Below, piece by piece: positions 1-8,900 of a DNA stretch of 64,000 nt. The stretch covers positions 124,001-188,000 of the forward strand of contig JAVBOL010000003.1 in assembly GCA_031550615.1 (NCBI GenBank). The letters run 5' to 3'. How positions within the stretch are numbered: position 1 is the stretch's first letter; the number at the start of each line of letters is the position of its first letter. Below the pieces are notes generated by a model. It was not told where the DNA came from and searched no databases. It saw nothing but the letters and a program-made list of their open reading frames with translations. This stretch comes from JAVBOW01 sp031550615. Its GTDB lineage: Bacteria > Bacteroidota > Bacteroidia > Bacteroidales > Rikenellaceae. The position numbers and the translations under genes are program-made.

Positions 1-266
1 ATATAGTCTACGCGCGCCGTTGCAATATACTGCAAAGCCCCCTGCGCCGTCTATTCTCGGTGGCTTTCCATAAAATATATTCGCTGCACAACGGCATCGA
101 ATCCGATCCGGCTATCGCCAACTTCGCCATATACCGCAAAGGATTTTACGGGCGCTTCGATTGCCGCATCGACGTGATCGACGTGGAGCACCGGCCACGC
201 TACGCCGGGCGGTCGAGCTACACGCCGTGGAAATTGATAAAACTGTTCTTCAAGCTACTGCGATGA
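1..266 (+). CDS. Family 2 glycosyltransferase, C-terminal fragment (5' end outside window)
   Basis: The reading frame is open from base 3 to the TGA at 264-266 and continues beyond the left edge; about 87 residues are visible. The fragment carries the tail typical of DPM1/GtrB-like GT2 enzymes: an FAIYRKGFY segment, then HRPRYAGRSSY followed by a basic amphipathic stretch (KLIKLFFKLL) that usually leads into membrane contact. Such enzymes transfer a sugar to polyprenyl phosphate or to a growing glycan at the inner membrane face. The stop overlaps the ATG of the SDR gene by 4 nt (ATGA), so it is the upstream member of the 1-2790 operon. The catalytic GT-A domain is not in the window, so the exact substrate class cannot be judged. 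Confidence 0.7.
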   Translation, partial: IVYARRCNILQSPLRRLFSVAFHKIYSLHNGIESDPAIANFAIYRKGFYGRFDCRIDVIDVEHRPRYAGRSSYTPWKLIKLFFKLLR

Positions 267-994
267 CATACAATCCTTTCTCACTCGAAGGCAAGACCGT
301 TCTGGTGACCGGCGCCTCGTCCGGCATAGGCCGCGCGACGGCCATCGAATGTTCGCGCCTGGGCGCGCGCCTGTGCATCACGGGCCGCGACGCGGAGCGC
401 CTCGACGAAACTTTCCGCGCCCTGGAAGGCGTGGGGCACGTGCAACTCACCGCCGACCTGACCGATGAGGGTCAGATCGCGGATATGGTCTCCCGGCTGC
501 CGATGCTCGACGGGGTGGTGCATTCGGCGGGGGTGACGCATTTCATGCTGGTCAGGCACATTGACATGGAGCACATCCGCGAGATCATGGACATTAATTT
601 TACCGCCGTCGTGCTGCTCAACAGGGAATTGATCAATGCCAGGCGCCTGAATCATGGCGTGTCTTTCGTTTTTATTTCGTCGGTGATGCACTCTCTGAAT
701 TACGCCGGTTTCACCATGTATTCCGCATCCAAAAATGCAATGGTTTCCACCGCATGGGTGCTGGACAGAGAACTTAGTAATCTGAAATGCCGGGCTAATG
801 TAATAACGCCGGCCATGATCGAATCGCCGATGACCGCAGACCTGCCCGATGAGGCGATAGAAAAGAACAAGGCCGGTTATCCACAGGGTTACGGCAAGCC
901 TGAGGACGTCGCATGGATGTGCGTTTATCTGCTGTCCGATGCCGCCAAATGGGTTTCGCGCAGCGAATTCTGGATCCATGGAGGGATGATATGA
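263..994 (+). CDS. SDR-family oxidoreductase (FabG-like)
   Basis: This 243-aa single-domain short-chain dehydrogenase has the classical Rossmann motif TGASSGIG at residues 16-23, catalytic Ser near residue 140 (FISS) and the YxxxK pair Y153/K157 (YSASK). The start is the ATG at 263, which overlaps the upstream stop as ATGA; a longer in-frame GTG extension from 161 lies inside the glycosyltransferase gene and is not needed. The family reduces keto groups with NAD(P)H in the cytoplasm. Because an acyl carrier protein and a KAS III lie three genes downstream, it may act as a dedicated 3-oxoacyl-ACP reductase or on a nucleotide sugar; sequence alone does not decide. Its own stop overlaps the GNAT start by 4 nt, which suggests coupled translation. 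Confidence 0.9.
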   Translation: MTYNPFSLEGKTVLVTGASSGIGRATAIECSRLGARLCITGRDAERLDETFRALEGVGHVQLTADLTDEGQIADMVSRLPMLDGVVHSAGVTHFMLVRHIDMEHIREIMDINFTAVVLLNRELINARRLNHGVSFVFISSVMHSLNYAGFTMYSASKNAMVSTAWVLDRELSNLKCRANVITPAMIESPMTADLPDEAIEKNKAGYPQGYGKPEDVAWMCVYLLSDAAKWVSRSEFWIHGGMI

Positions 995-1530
995 CATGTA
1001 AAGATCAATACGATCTGAGCCTTATCCCCCTTACGGAGGATAAGCTCGAACTCGTCCGCAACTGGCGCAACTCTGAGCCGGTGCGAAAGTATATGGAATT
1101 TCAACAGTACATCACTCCTGAAATGCAACAGGAATGGTTCGGGTCGATGAACCGTGAAACCACGTTCTACTCGATCATTGTCTGTAACGGCATACCTATC
1201 GGCATCTCGCATATCAAAAACATAGACCGCAAGGCCAAAAGCGGAGAAGCCGGAATATTTATCGCCGATCAACATTATCTGGATTCGGCAATTCCGGTAT
1301 TGAGTTCATTGCAGGGACTGGACTGCTGTTTCCATCAACTCGGACTTGAGACCATATACTGTAAAACTGCCGATGACAACGTCAAGGCCACGCGACTGAA
1401 TATCGCCCTTGGCTACGAACCCGTCGAACACGAAGAAAGCGGCAGCCGTTTCCGGTATTACAAGTTGACAAAAAAATCATATTACCAACACAGAGAACAT
1501 TTAATCGATCTATTATATGGAACTGAATGA
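991..1530 (+). CDS. GNAT-family N-acyltransferase (PseH-like)
   Basis: This 179-aa GNAT-fold protein opens with the segment LVRNWRNSEPVRKYM, close to the start of PseH/WbdK-like sugar-amine acetyltransferases, and later has the EAGIFIAD strand and a C-terminal LNIALGYEPV segment typical of the fold. These enzymes move an acyl group from CoA or ACP to an amino sugar nucleotide. The ATG at 991 overlaps the SDR stop (ATGA). The gene's 3' end overlaps the ACP start by 14 nt. With an ACP encoded next door, the donor could be acyl-ACP rather than acetyl-CoA; that is inference. Confidence 0.85.
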   Translation: MTCKDQYDLSLIPLTEDKLELVRNWRNSEPVRKYMEFQQYITPEMQQEWFGSMNRETTFYSIIVCNGIPIGISHIKNIDRKAKSGEAGIFIADQHYLDSAIPVLSSLQGLDCCFHQLGLETIYCKTADDNVKATRLNIALGYEPVEHEESGSRFRYYKLTKKSYYQHREHLIDLLYGTE

Positions 1531-1738
1531 TTTTACGCAGGTCGTGGCATCAGCCTTCGAGGACCAGCAGAGCATTACCCCCCAAACAGCCTTCAGGGAT
1601 CATGACGAGTGGTGCTCGATCATGGCCCTTACGCTGATCGCGATCATACGCAAAACGTATAAGGTTACGCTCAAAGCGGACGACCTTCGCAACAGCCGGA
1701 CGGTGGAAGACCTCTATAACATCGTAAAGAACAAGTAG
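1517..1738 (+). CDS. Acyl carrier protein, specialised
   Basis: This 73-aa protein has the size and helical pattern of acyl carrier proteins. The phosphopantetheine site is atypical: instead of DSL it reads EWCSIMAL, with Ser34 as the expected attachment residue. That variant is common in ACPs of polysaccharide loci. The remainder (VTLKADDLRNSRTVEDLYNIV) matches helix III/IV of the family. It starts inside the GNAT gene (14-nt overlap) and its TAG stop shares a base with the GTG start of the KAS III gene. It is probably not the housekeeping AcpP, which is normally followed by fabF. Confidence 0.88.
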   Translation: MELNDFTQVVASAFEDQQSITPQTAFRDHDEWCSIMALTLIAIIRKTYKVTLKADDLRNSRTVEDLYNIVKNK

Positions 1739-2790
1739 TGGCCCTCTTCGATATACCCTCCGTGCGCGTCGAGGGCATCGCGGCATGCGTCCCGGCGCTT
1801 GTGCGCGACTTCCACGACGTGACCCACCTGATGGACAGCAAGCAGTACGCCCAATTCGTGAAGGCCACCGGCGTGGAGCAAGCAAGAAGGCCGCGCCCCG
1901 GCCAGACCACCTCCGACCTCTGCTTCGCCGCCGCCGAGCGTCTTATGGCGGACATGGGCGTGGCCCGGGAGCAGATCGACCTGCTGGTCTTCGTGTCGCA
2001 GTCGCCGGACTATATCATCCCGATGACCTCCTGCCTGTTGCAACAGCGGCTGGGGCTCAGCACCCGCTGCGTCGCCTTCGACGTGACTTCTGGCTGCTCG
2101 GGATACGTCCAGGGCTTGAGCATCGTTGCCTCGATGCTTTCCGGGGGAAATTTGCGCCGCGCCCTGCTGCTCTCGGGTGACGCCAATATGGCCCAACTGT
2201 CGACCAACGACAAGACGACGTGGCCGCTCTTCGGCGCCGCGGGTACGGCTACCCTACTCTGTTTCGACCCCCAGGCCGGGTCCATGTTCTTCGATATGGG
2301 AACGGACGGTAGCGGGGCGGATGCCATCATGATACGCGACGGGGGCGCACGCCACCCGGTCACCGAAGAGTCGCTGCGCGAAGTGCAGTTAGCCGAAGGC
2401 GTGGCCCGCAAAGGCACACACGTCGCCATGAACGGAGAAGAGGTATTCTCGTTCGCCATCTCGGAAGTTCCCGACAGCATCGAAGGACTTTACCGCCATT
2501 TCGGCCTGGACATGGAGAAAACCGACTACTTCTTATTCCACCAGGCTAACAGGATGATCCTCGAAACGGTCGCCGACATTCTCGATATTCCGATCGAAAA
2601 GGTCCCCATGTCGCTGAAGAATTTCGGTAACACATCCTCGGCGTCGATCCCCATGACCATCGTCACAGAATTGGGCGGAATATCAAAACCCGCGGCCTTG
2701 TGCCTCTGCGGTTTCGGGGTTGGATTATCTTGGGCGAGCTGTTACTTCGAAACGAAAAACATCGTGTGCTCGCCGCTGATCGAGCTCTGA
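1738..2790 (+). CDS. 3-oxoacyl-ACP synthase III-like protein (KAS III)
   Basis: The product is a 350-aa thiolase-fold condensing enzyme. The Cys-His-Asn triad is intact: C120 in TSGCSGY, H268 in FHQANR and N298 in FGNTSSAS. Members condense an acyl-CoA with malonyl-ACP or transfer acyl groups. The start is GTG at 1738, sharing one base with the TAG of the ACP gene; no ATG lies near, and the translation runs straight into a normal KAS III N-terminus. It is the last gene of the operon. Together with the ACP, the SDR and the GNAT it could build and attach a short 3-hydroxyacyl group to a sugar. No clear terminator follows, only the 12-bp palindrome GTAAGTACTTAC at 2803-2814. Confidence 0.92.
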   Translation: MALFDIPSVRVEGIAACVPALVRDFHDVTHLMDSKQYAQFVKATGVEQARRPRPGQTTSDLCFAAAERLMADMGVAREQIDLLVFVSQSPDYIIPMTSCLLQQRLGLSTRCVAFDVTSGCSGYVQGLSIVASMLSGGNLRRALLLSGDANMAQLSTNDKTTWPLFGAAGTATLLCFDPQAGSMFFDMGTDGSGADAIMIRDGGARHPVTEESLREVQLAEGVARKGTHVAMNGEEVFSFAISEVPDSIEGLYRHFGLDMEKTDYFLFHQANRMILETVADILDIPIEKVPMSLKNFGNTSSASIPMTIVTELGGISKPAALCLCGFGVGLSWASCYFETKNIVCSPLIEL

Positions 2791-2834
2791 CGTGAGGGGG
2801 AAGTAAGTACTTACCGACCGCCGGTTAAGTGAGG

Positions 2835-3313
2835 TCAGGTGGCCATCGCGCAACACACCACGCTTCCGGCGGCAAGTACGAACCCTACGGCGGTTTCATA
2901 GGGGATCGGCTTCAGCCGCTCCTTGATATCCATCTCCACCGAGCCTCCCGTGGCGTGGAAGAACGAGCCGTGGGGCAGGTGGTCGAGCATCGTCTCACCT
3001 GAGTTGATCTTCGCCGCGCCCCAGACCGCACTGATGCCCGCCGCGATGATATTCATTCATCGTGGACGCTTTGATAATACCCGCTATCGTATCCGTGTCG
3101 ACGAGCAGCACAGCCACCACCGACATTTCTCCAGGCCGTAGCGTAGACTTTTGCCCATTTTACGAGCCTGTCCCATCGCCAGTATTCCGACGATCCCTCC
3201 GGAGGGAATGGCAACCAGGGGATTGACAACCACGCCGCACAAGCGGCATCGGCGACCTGCGACGAAGATAGAGATCCTTTAAAAGAGTCCGAGGCGATGA
3301 CGATCTTTTTCAT
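2835..3313 (-). pseudogene. Chimeric relic: glycerate kinase N-terminus joined to GntP permease fragments
   Basis: Reading from 3313 down, the first 28 codons (MKKIVIASDSFKGSLSSSQV...) are a perfect glycerate kinase N-terminus. They run directly, out of frame, into pieces of a GntP-type gluconate/glycerate permease. Visible pieces are NPLVAIPSGGIVGILAMGQA in a second frame, LLVDTDTIAGIIKAS in another, and finally a 73-codon frame (2835-3056) with LDHLPHGSFFHATGGSV and IKERLKPIPYE, the normal GntP C-terminus. At least two frame changes and two large deletions are needed. The pattern fits collapse of an adjacent kinase-permease pair. A TATATTTG -7 box remains at 3318-3325. No complete product can be made. 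Confidence 0.85.
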
Positions 3314-3317
3314 TTTA

Positions 3318-3325
3318 CAAATATA
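3318..3325 (-). promoter_or_regulatory. Bacteroidota -7 box of the kinase/permease relic
   Basis: TATATTTG on the minus strand, ending 4 nt before the relic's ATG at 3313. It fits TAnnTTTG exactly, so the pseudogene may still be transcribed. Confidence 0.5.
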
Positions 3326-3409
3326 GATGGCATGTCGGAACTCCACAAAATTATATCGACGGTCTTGAAGGCTTCAAGCACAAACCTGCAGCTTCTTGCT
3401 ATCCGGTCA

Positions 3410-3448
3410 AAAACGAAAAGCGCCGTATTCACATGGAATACGGCGCTT
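3410..3448 (-). terminator. Rho-independent terminator after tRNA-Ser
   Basis: A perfect 13-bp stem (AAGCGCCGTATTC at 3418-3430, its complement at 3436-3448) with a 5-nt loop. On the minus strand it is followed by TTTTCGTTTTTG. It lies just downstream of the tRNA-Ser gene. Confidence 0.85.
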
Positions 3449-3472
3449 AATTCAATACTGCTGCGTCTTACC

Positions 3473-3562
3473 TGGCGGAGAGGGAGGGATTCGAACCCCC
3501 GATACCCTTGCGAGTATAACGGTGTTCGAGACCGCCCCATTCAACCACTCTGGCACCTCTCC
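3473..3562 (-). tRNA. tRNA-Ser (anticodon CGA)
   Basis: On the minus strand the 90-nt gene starts GGAGAGGTGCC and ends CTCTCCGCCA, so CCA is encoded. The acceptor stem GGAGAG/CTCTCC is perfect. The anticodon arm is GCGGT-CTCGAAC-ACCGT, giving CGA. A long variable arm and a GGTTCGAATCC T-arm identify a class II serine tRNA, which reads UCG codons. It has its own promoter (3577-3584) and terminator (3410-3448). Confidence 0.95.
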
Positions 3563-3576
3563 GTAAAACCGTCGCG

Positions 3577-3584
3577 CAAAGATA
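3577..3584 (-). promoter_or_regulatory. -7 box for tRNA-Ser
   Basis: TATCTTTG on the minus strand, 14 nt before the mature tRNA 5' end. A TTTG lies 17 nt further upstream (3602-3605), a reasonable -33 element. Confidence 0.6.
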
Positions 3585-3661
3585 GTAATTTTTTCAATCC
3601 GCAAACGCTTCGCGGATATTTTTTTACCGATTTATCGCATCTATGCGCCTTTGGCCCTATT

Positions 3662-5017
3662 CTACAGGGTGAAGATCGTTTCCCTGAAGATCTCCGACAC
3701 GGTCGGGTGCGGGAAGATCACCTTCTCCAACTGTGCCACCGTCATGCGCTGCTCGATGGCCATACAGCCGCCGAATACGATCTCGCTCGACGGGTTGCCG
3801 ATCATGTGCAGACCTATCACCTTTTGATCGCTGTCTACCACGACCTTACACAGCCCCACGCCCATTTCGTTCTCTGCGACGAAACGTCCGGCGAAGGCCA
3901 TCGGCAGTTTCACCTCGCGGCATTCGATGCCCTTTGCGGCGGCTGCGGCGGCGGTAAGTCCCACCGAGGCGACCTCGGGATTGGTGTATACCACACCGGG
4001 AATGGCGTCGTAGGTCATTCGATCGTCGCCGCCGGTAAGGTTGTTCACCACCACTTCGGCCTCGCGGCTGGCGGTGTGGGCGAACATCGAAAACCCGGTC
4101 ACATCGCCCGCGGCGAACACGCCCTCGACGTTGGTGCGCATTTTATCGTCGACCTTAACCGCTCCGCGGTCGAGTTCCACGCCGAGGTTTTCAAGGCCGA
4201 AACCAGTCGTTACGGCGCGGCGACCCACGCTGACCAGGATCTTCTCGCCCGTGACGCTCTGCTCCGTGCCGTCGGCGGCGGTGAAGAACACCTCGCCGCC
4301 CTCAACGCGCGTAACTTTGCACGAGAGGTTGAATTTGACGCCTTTCTTGGTGTAGACATCGCGTAGCATGGCGCTGATCTCGGCGTCGATGCCCCCGAGT
4401 ATCTCGGGCAGCATCTCAACGACGGTCACCTGCGTGCCGAGCGAATTATAGAAGCTGGCGAATTCCATGCCTATCACCCCGCCACCGATCACAACGAGCG
4501 ATCCGGGGCGACCGTTATACACGAGTATCTCGCGGTTGGTCATCACCACCCCGTCCTCGACGGATAGTCCGGGCACGGGAGGCACGAAGGCCTCCGAACC
4601 GGTGCAGATCAATAGTTTAGCCGCCTGGAAAACCTCCTCGCCGCACCCTATCTCGAATCCGTCTGCGGTGCGGCCCTTTATCGTTGCCGCGCCTTTCACC
4701 ACATGCACGTTGTGGGCTTTCATCTTCATGCCCACCCCGCCGACCAGGCGGCGCACGACCCTTGCCTTGCGGTCGAATACCTTGGCGACATCTATGGAAA
4801 CTTCGCCCGCCGTGACGCCGTATTTCACGCCAGCCGAGGCCGTTTCATAGACTTTTGCGCTGTACAGCAGCGTCTTGGTCGGGATACAGCCCTCATTGAG
4901 GCACACTCCGCCCAACTCCTTTTTTTCGAAGAGCACCACGCTCAGTCCTGCCGCTCCGGCACGTTCCGCGGCTACGTAACCCCCGGGGCCACCGCCGATA
5001 ATCGCTAAATCGAACAT
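3662..5017 (-). CDS. lpdA: Dihydrolipoyl dehydrogenase (E3)
   Basis: The protein is a 451-aa flavoprotein disulfide reductase. FAD-binding GGGPGG is at residues 8-13, the redox-active pair C39/C44 sits in GGVCLNEGCIPTK, an NAD-binding GGGVIG(M)EFA motif is mid-chain, and the C-terminal active-site HPTVSE has H437 and E442. E3 reoxidises dihydrolipoamide of 2-oxoacid dehydrogenases or of the glycine cleavage system, passing electrons to NAD+. No E1/E2 or gcv genes are adjacent; it is the last gene of the cyclotransferase-metH-metF-lpdA operon, 12 nt after metF. The link to one-carbon metabolism hints at glycine cleavage service, but that is inference. Confidence 0.95.
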   Translation of the reverse strand: MFDLAIIGGGPGGYVAAERAGAAGLSVVLFEKKELGGVCLNEGCIPTKTLLYSAKVYETASAGVKYGVTAGEVSIDVAKVFDRKARVVRRLVGGVGMKMKAHNVHVVKGAATIKGRTADGFEIGCGEEVFQAAKLLICTGSEAFVPPVPGLSVEDGVVMTNREILVYNGRPGSLVVIGGGVIGMEFASFYNSLGTQVTVVEMLPEILGGIDAEISAMLRDVYTKKGVKFNLSCKVTRVEGGEVFFTAADGTEQSVTGEKILVSVGRRAVTTGFGLENLGVELDRGAVKVDDKMRTNVEGVFAAGDVTGFSMFAHTASREAEVVVNNLTGGDDRMTYDAIPGVVYTNPEVASVGLTAAAAAAKGIECREVKLPMAFAGRFVAENEMGVGLCKVVVDSDQKVIGLHMIGNPSSEIVFGGCMAIEQRMTVAQLEKVIFPHPTVSEIFRETIFTL

Positions 5018-5029
5018 ATTTATAATGTT

Positions 5030-5992
5030 TTAGAATACTGCTTTGGCAATTTGCACCATGTTGTCGGTCTTGCCCATCGTGTAGAAGTGGATCGCGGGCA
5101 GTCCGGCGGCTTTCAACTCCTGCGCCTGCGCTATCGCCCACTCCACCCCGAGCGCGCGTATTGCCTTATTGTCCTTACATTTATAGGCCTCATTGACCAG
5201 ATCCTCAGGCAAATCTACGTGGAACACCTGGGGTAGCACGGTTAACTGTTCACGGGTCGAAAGAGGCTTGATGCCCGGCACGACGGGGACGGTGATTCCT
5301 GCCGCGCGGCACGCCTCGATGAAGGCGAAGATGCGGCGGTTGTCGAAGCTCATCTGCGTGACGATGTAGTCCGCCCCGGCCTCGACCTTGGCTTTGAGCG
5401 CGGCCATGTCGGTGGTCATATTGGGCGACTCGGCATGCTTCTCCGGGTAACCGGCCACGCCCACGCAAAAGTCGCATTTGTGGCCCGAGCCGGACTCGCC
5501 GTCTATAAAGCGCCCCTGGTTCATCGCCCCGATCTGGGTCACCAGGCCGTCGGCGTATGAGTGTCCGCCGGGATGCGCGCGGAAGGAGTGTTCGCCGCGC
5601 AGGTTATCCCCCCTTAGTGCCAGCACGTTGCGTATACCCAGCAGGTCGAGGTCGATCAGCGCGTCCTCCAGGTCGTAGCGCGACTGTCCGGCGCAGATCA
5701 CGTGGGGCACGGCGGCGATGCCGTAGCGCCGTTCGATAGCCGCGGAAATTCCCACCGTCCCTGGACGGCGGCGCACCACGTTGCGCTCCAGCAACCCGTC
5801 GGCACGCTCGGTATATTGCGCCTCCTCGCGGTGGTATGTGACGTTGACGTATGCCACGCCCAACTCGGCCAGGGGGTCGATGGCAGCGAATGTAGCCTCG
5901 GGGCCGGTGCCCTTCAGCGGGGGCAGCAGTTCGATGGCGAAACGGGTGCTCCCTGCGTGGGCGGCCTGGGATATTATCTCTGTAACTTTCAT
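5030..5992 (-). CDS. metF: 5,10-methylenetetrahydrofolate reductase
   Basis: This is a 320-aa TIM-barrel flavoprotein. The N-terminal FAIELLPP contains the catalytic Glu21 equivalent. Family signatures include LALRGD, a KCDFCVGVAGYPEKH segment (the family's GVAGYPE element) and IVTQMSFDN near the FAD/substrate site. It makes 5-methyl-THF, the methyl donor used by MetH, whose stop lies only 2 nt upstream of this ATG (5992). A longer in-frame extension to 6403 is merely antisense-free readthrough into the metH 3' end and is rejected. Tight spacing to metH and lpdA shows one transcription unit. Confidence 0.95.
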   Translation of the reverse strand: MKVTEIISQAAHAGSTRFAIELLPPLKGTGPEATFAAIDPLAELGVAYVNVTYHREEAQYTERADGLLERNVVRRRPGTVGISAAIERRYGIAAVPHVICAGQSRYDLEDALIDLDLLGIRNVLALRGDNLRGEHSFRAHPGGHSYADGLVTQIGAMNQGRFIDGESGSGHKCDFCVGVAGYPEKHAESPNMTTDMAALKAKVEAGADYIVTQMSFDNRRIFAFIEACRAAGITVPVVPGIKPLSTREQLTVLPQVFHVDLPEDLVNEAYKCKDNKAIRALGVEWAIAQAQELKAAGLPAIHFYTMGKTDNMVQIAKAVF

Positions 5993-5994
5993 TT

Positions 5995-8900
5995 TTAAAG
6001 GTTGTTGGGTATAAGGCTGCGCACCTGCTCGACGGTCATACCGCGGCGTGCGGCGTAATCGTCCATTTGGTCTTCGCCGATGCGCCCCACGCCGAAATAC
6101 TCGATGGCTGGGTCTGAAAAGACCATTCCGCAGAGCGATTCGCCGGGGTTTATCATAAAATTCTCCGTTAGGCCGACGGGCAGTTTCTCCGCAGCGCCCA
6201 ACAGTTCGAATACCTCGCGTTTGAGCGAATGGTCGGGGCATGCCGGGTAGCCGAAAGCCATGCGCAGCCCTTTGTACCGGCCCTCGATACACCCGGCGGG
6301 CGAAACCTCGCCCGGGGCTTCGAAACCCCACATCTTGCAACGCATATAGGCGTGCATCGCCTCGGCCAGAGCCTCGGCCAGGCGGTCGGCCAGGAGTTTG
6401 CACATAATGGCGTTGTAGTCGTCGCCCGCTTCGCGGTAGCGGCGCGTCAGCGCTTCGAGCCCGTCGCCGGCAGTGACCACAAAAAGCCCTATATAGTCGC
6501 CCCCGGCCACCCTCTGCTCCGGGAGCAGGTAGTCGGCAAGGCAGTGGTTGAACTCCACGCCGTCGGTCTGGTTGCGCAGCATGGGCAGCAGCGCCATGTT
6601 GTCCTTGTCATCCAGCACCACGATGTCGTCGCCGATCGACGAGGCTCGGAAAAGCCCCAGCGCGGCATGCATCCTCAGTGAGCCCTCGCGCGCAATGGTT
6701 TGCAGCATCTGCTGGGCGTCAGCGAACAGTTTGCGCGCCTGTTCGCCCTTTTCGGGCGAGGTGAGCAGGTCGGGGTAACTACCCTTGATATCCCACGCTG
6801 GGAAGAAGAAACGCCAGTCTATATATGGTATCAGGTCGGCTACCGGGTAGTCGTGGAACGTGGCGCGGCCCGGCTCACAGGGGATCGCCACCCCCTGCGG
6901 CTGCTTGGCGTAGCCGTGGCGGCGCGCCTCGGTGAGCGGTCGCAGGACCGCGTTGGTGTGGTTGCGCATATATTCGTCGCGCAGTTTGCCCTGCGCGGTG
7001 CGAAGTTCGCCGCCGAAAGCCTTTTGGTCGCCCATCAGGCGCTGCAGCACGCGCACGTTGTCCGACGCGTCGCGCACATGCACCACAAGCCCGTTGTAGT
7101 GAGGTGCGATCCTGACCGCCGTGTGCAGGGCCGAGGTGGTCGCCCCGCCGATGATAACCGGGGTGAGCACTCCGCGCCGTTGCAGCGCAGCGACCACCTT
7201 GGTCATCTCCTCCAGCGATGGGGTTATCAGTCCGCTCAGGCCGATAACGTCGGCGCCCCACTCTATCGCCCTCTCGACGATCTGCTCCGCTTCGACCATA
7301 ACCCCCAGGTCGAGGATCTCGTAACCGTTACAGGCCATTACGACCGATACGATATTCTTGCCTATGTCGTGCACGTCGCCCTTGACGGTGGCGATCAGCA
7401 CGCGGCCATTGCCTGAGCCCGATTGCGCGCCGCCCTCCATATAGGGGGTAAGCACGGCGACGGCCTGTTTCATCACGCGGGCGCTGCGCACCACCTGCGG
7501 CAGGAACATGCGCCCCTGCCCGAAAAGTTCGCCGACACGGTTCATCGCCGGCATCAGCATACCGTCGATCACCGCCAGCGGCGAGCGCAGCGAGGCGTAG
7601 GCCTCGGCGGTGTCCCCGGCTATATGGTCGGCAATACCCTTGAGCATCGCGTACTCTATGCGCGCGGCCACGCCTTCCGTGCGCCATGCCTTTTGTGCGG
7701 GATCGGGCGCCATGCCCTGGTCCTTTATCTGCGAAGCGTAGGCGGTCAGGCGCTCGGCGGCGTCAGGACGGCGGTTGAGCACCACATCCTCGGTCAGGTC
7801 GAGCAATTCGCGCGGGATCTGGTCGTAGATCTGCAGCATCGAGGGGTTGACGATACCCATGTCCATACCTGCCGCGACGGCGTGGTAGAGGAATACCGAG
7901 TGCATGGCCTCGCGCACGGCGTTGTTGCCGCGGAATGAGAAGGAAAGATTGCTCACCCCGCCGCTCACGCGGGCGTGGGGCAGGTTTTGCTTGATCCAGC
8001 GGCACGCCTCGATGAACGCCACCCCGTAGGAGTCATGCTCTTCGATGCCCGTGGCGACGGCAAGCACGTTGGGGTCGAAAATTATATCTTCAGCCGGGAA
8101 TCCGGCTTCGGTCAGCAGTTTATAGGCGCGCCCGGCCACCTCGACCTTGCGTTCAAAGGTGTCGGCCTGTCCCCTCTCGTCGAAGAGCATCACAACGGCG
8201 GCAGCCCCGAATGAGCGGATCGCGGCGGCACGGCGCAGCAACTCCGCTTCGCCCTCCTTCAATGATATCGAGTTGACCACGGCCTTGCCCTGCACGCAGC
8301 GCAGACCGGCCAAAAGCACATCCCACGACGAGGAATCGACCATCACCGGCACGCGCGCCACCTCGGGGTCGGACGCCGCCAGATTGAGGAATTCCGTCAT
8401 GGCCCTCACTCCTTCGATCAGGCCGTCGTCCATGCAGACGTCTATTATCTGCGCCCCGGCTTCGACCTGGTCGCGGGCCACGGCCACGGCCTGTTCCATC
8501 TGGCCTTCGCGTATCAGGCGGGCGAATTTCGCCGATCCTGCCACGTTGGTGCGCTCGCCCACGTTGACGAAGTTGACCTCGGGGCGTATTTCGAGCCTCT
8601 CCAGGCCGCTCAGGGCGGTGATGTGCGCGGGAGCGGGAACGGGACGGGGGCTGTATTTATGGATCACCTGGGCTATCGCGCCTATGTGCGCGGGGGTAGT
8701 GCCGCAACATCCGCCGACGATGTTCAGAAGCCCGTCTTTCAAAAATCCCTCGACACTCGCGCACATATCCGCGGGCGTCTGGTCGTACTCGCCCATAAGG
8801 TTGGGCAGTCCGGCGTTGGGGTGGGCCGAGATGCGGCACGAGGCCACGGCACCCATCCTTTCGAGGTAGGGGCGCATCTGCTGTGCGCCCATAGCGCAGT

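Noticed and set aside
2803..2814. Palindrome GTAAGTACTTAC as a terminator
   Set aside because: No T-run on either strand and only 12 bp; left as unexplained.
3332..4366. Long plus-strand ORF opposite lpdA and tRNA-Ser
   Set aside because: It runs antisense through a tRNA and an intact lpdA; its composition mirrors the high-GC shadow frame.
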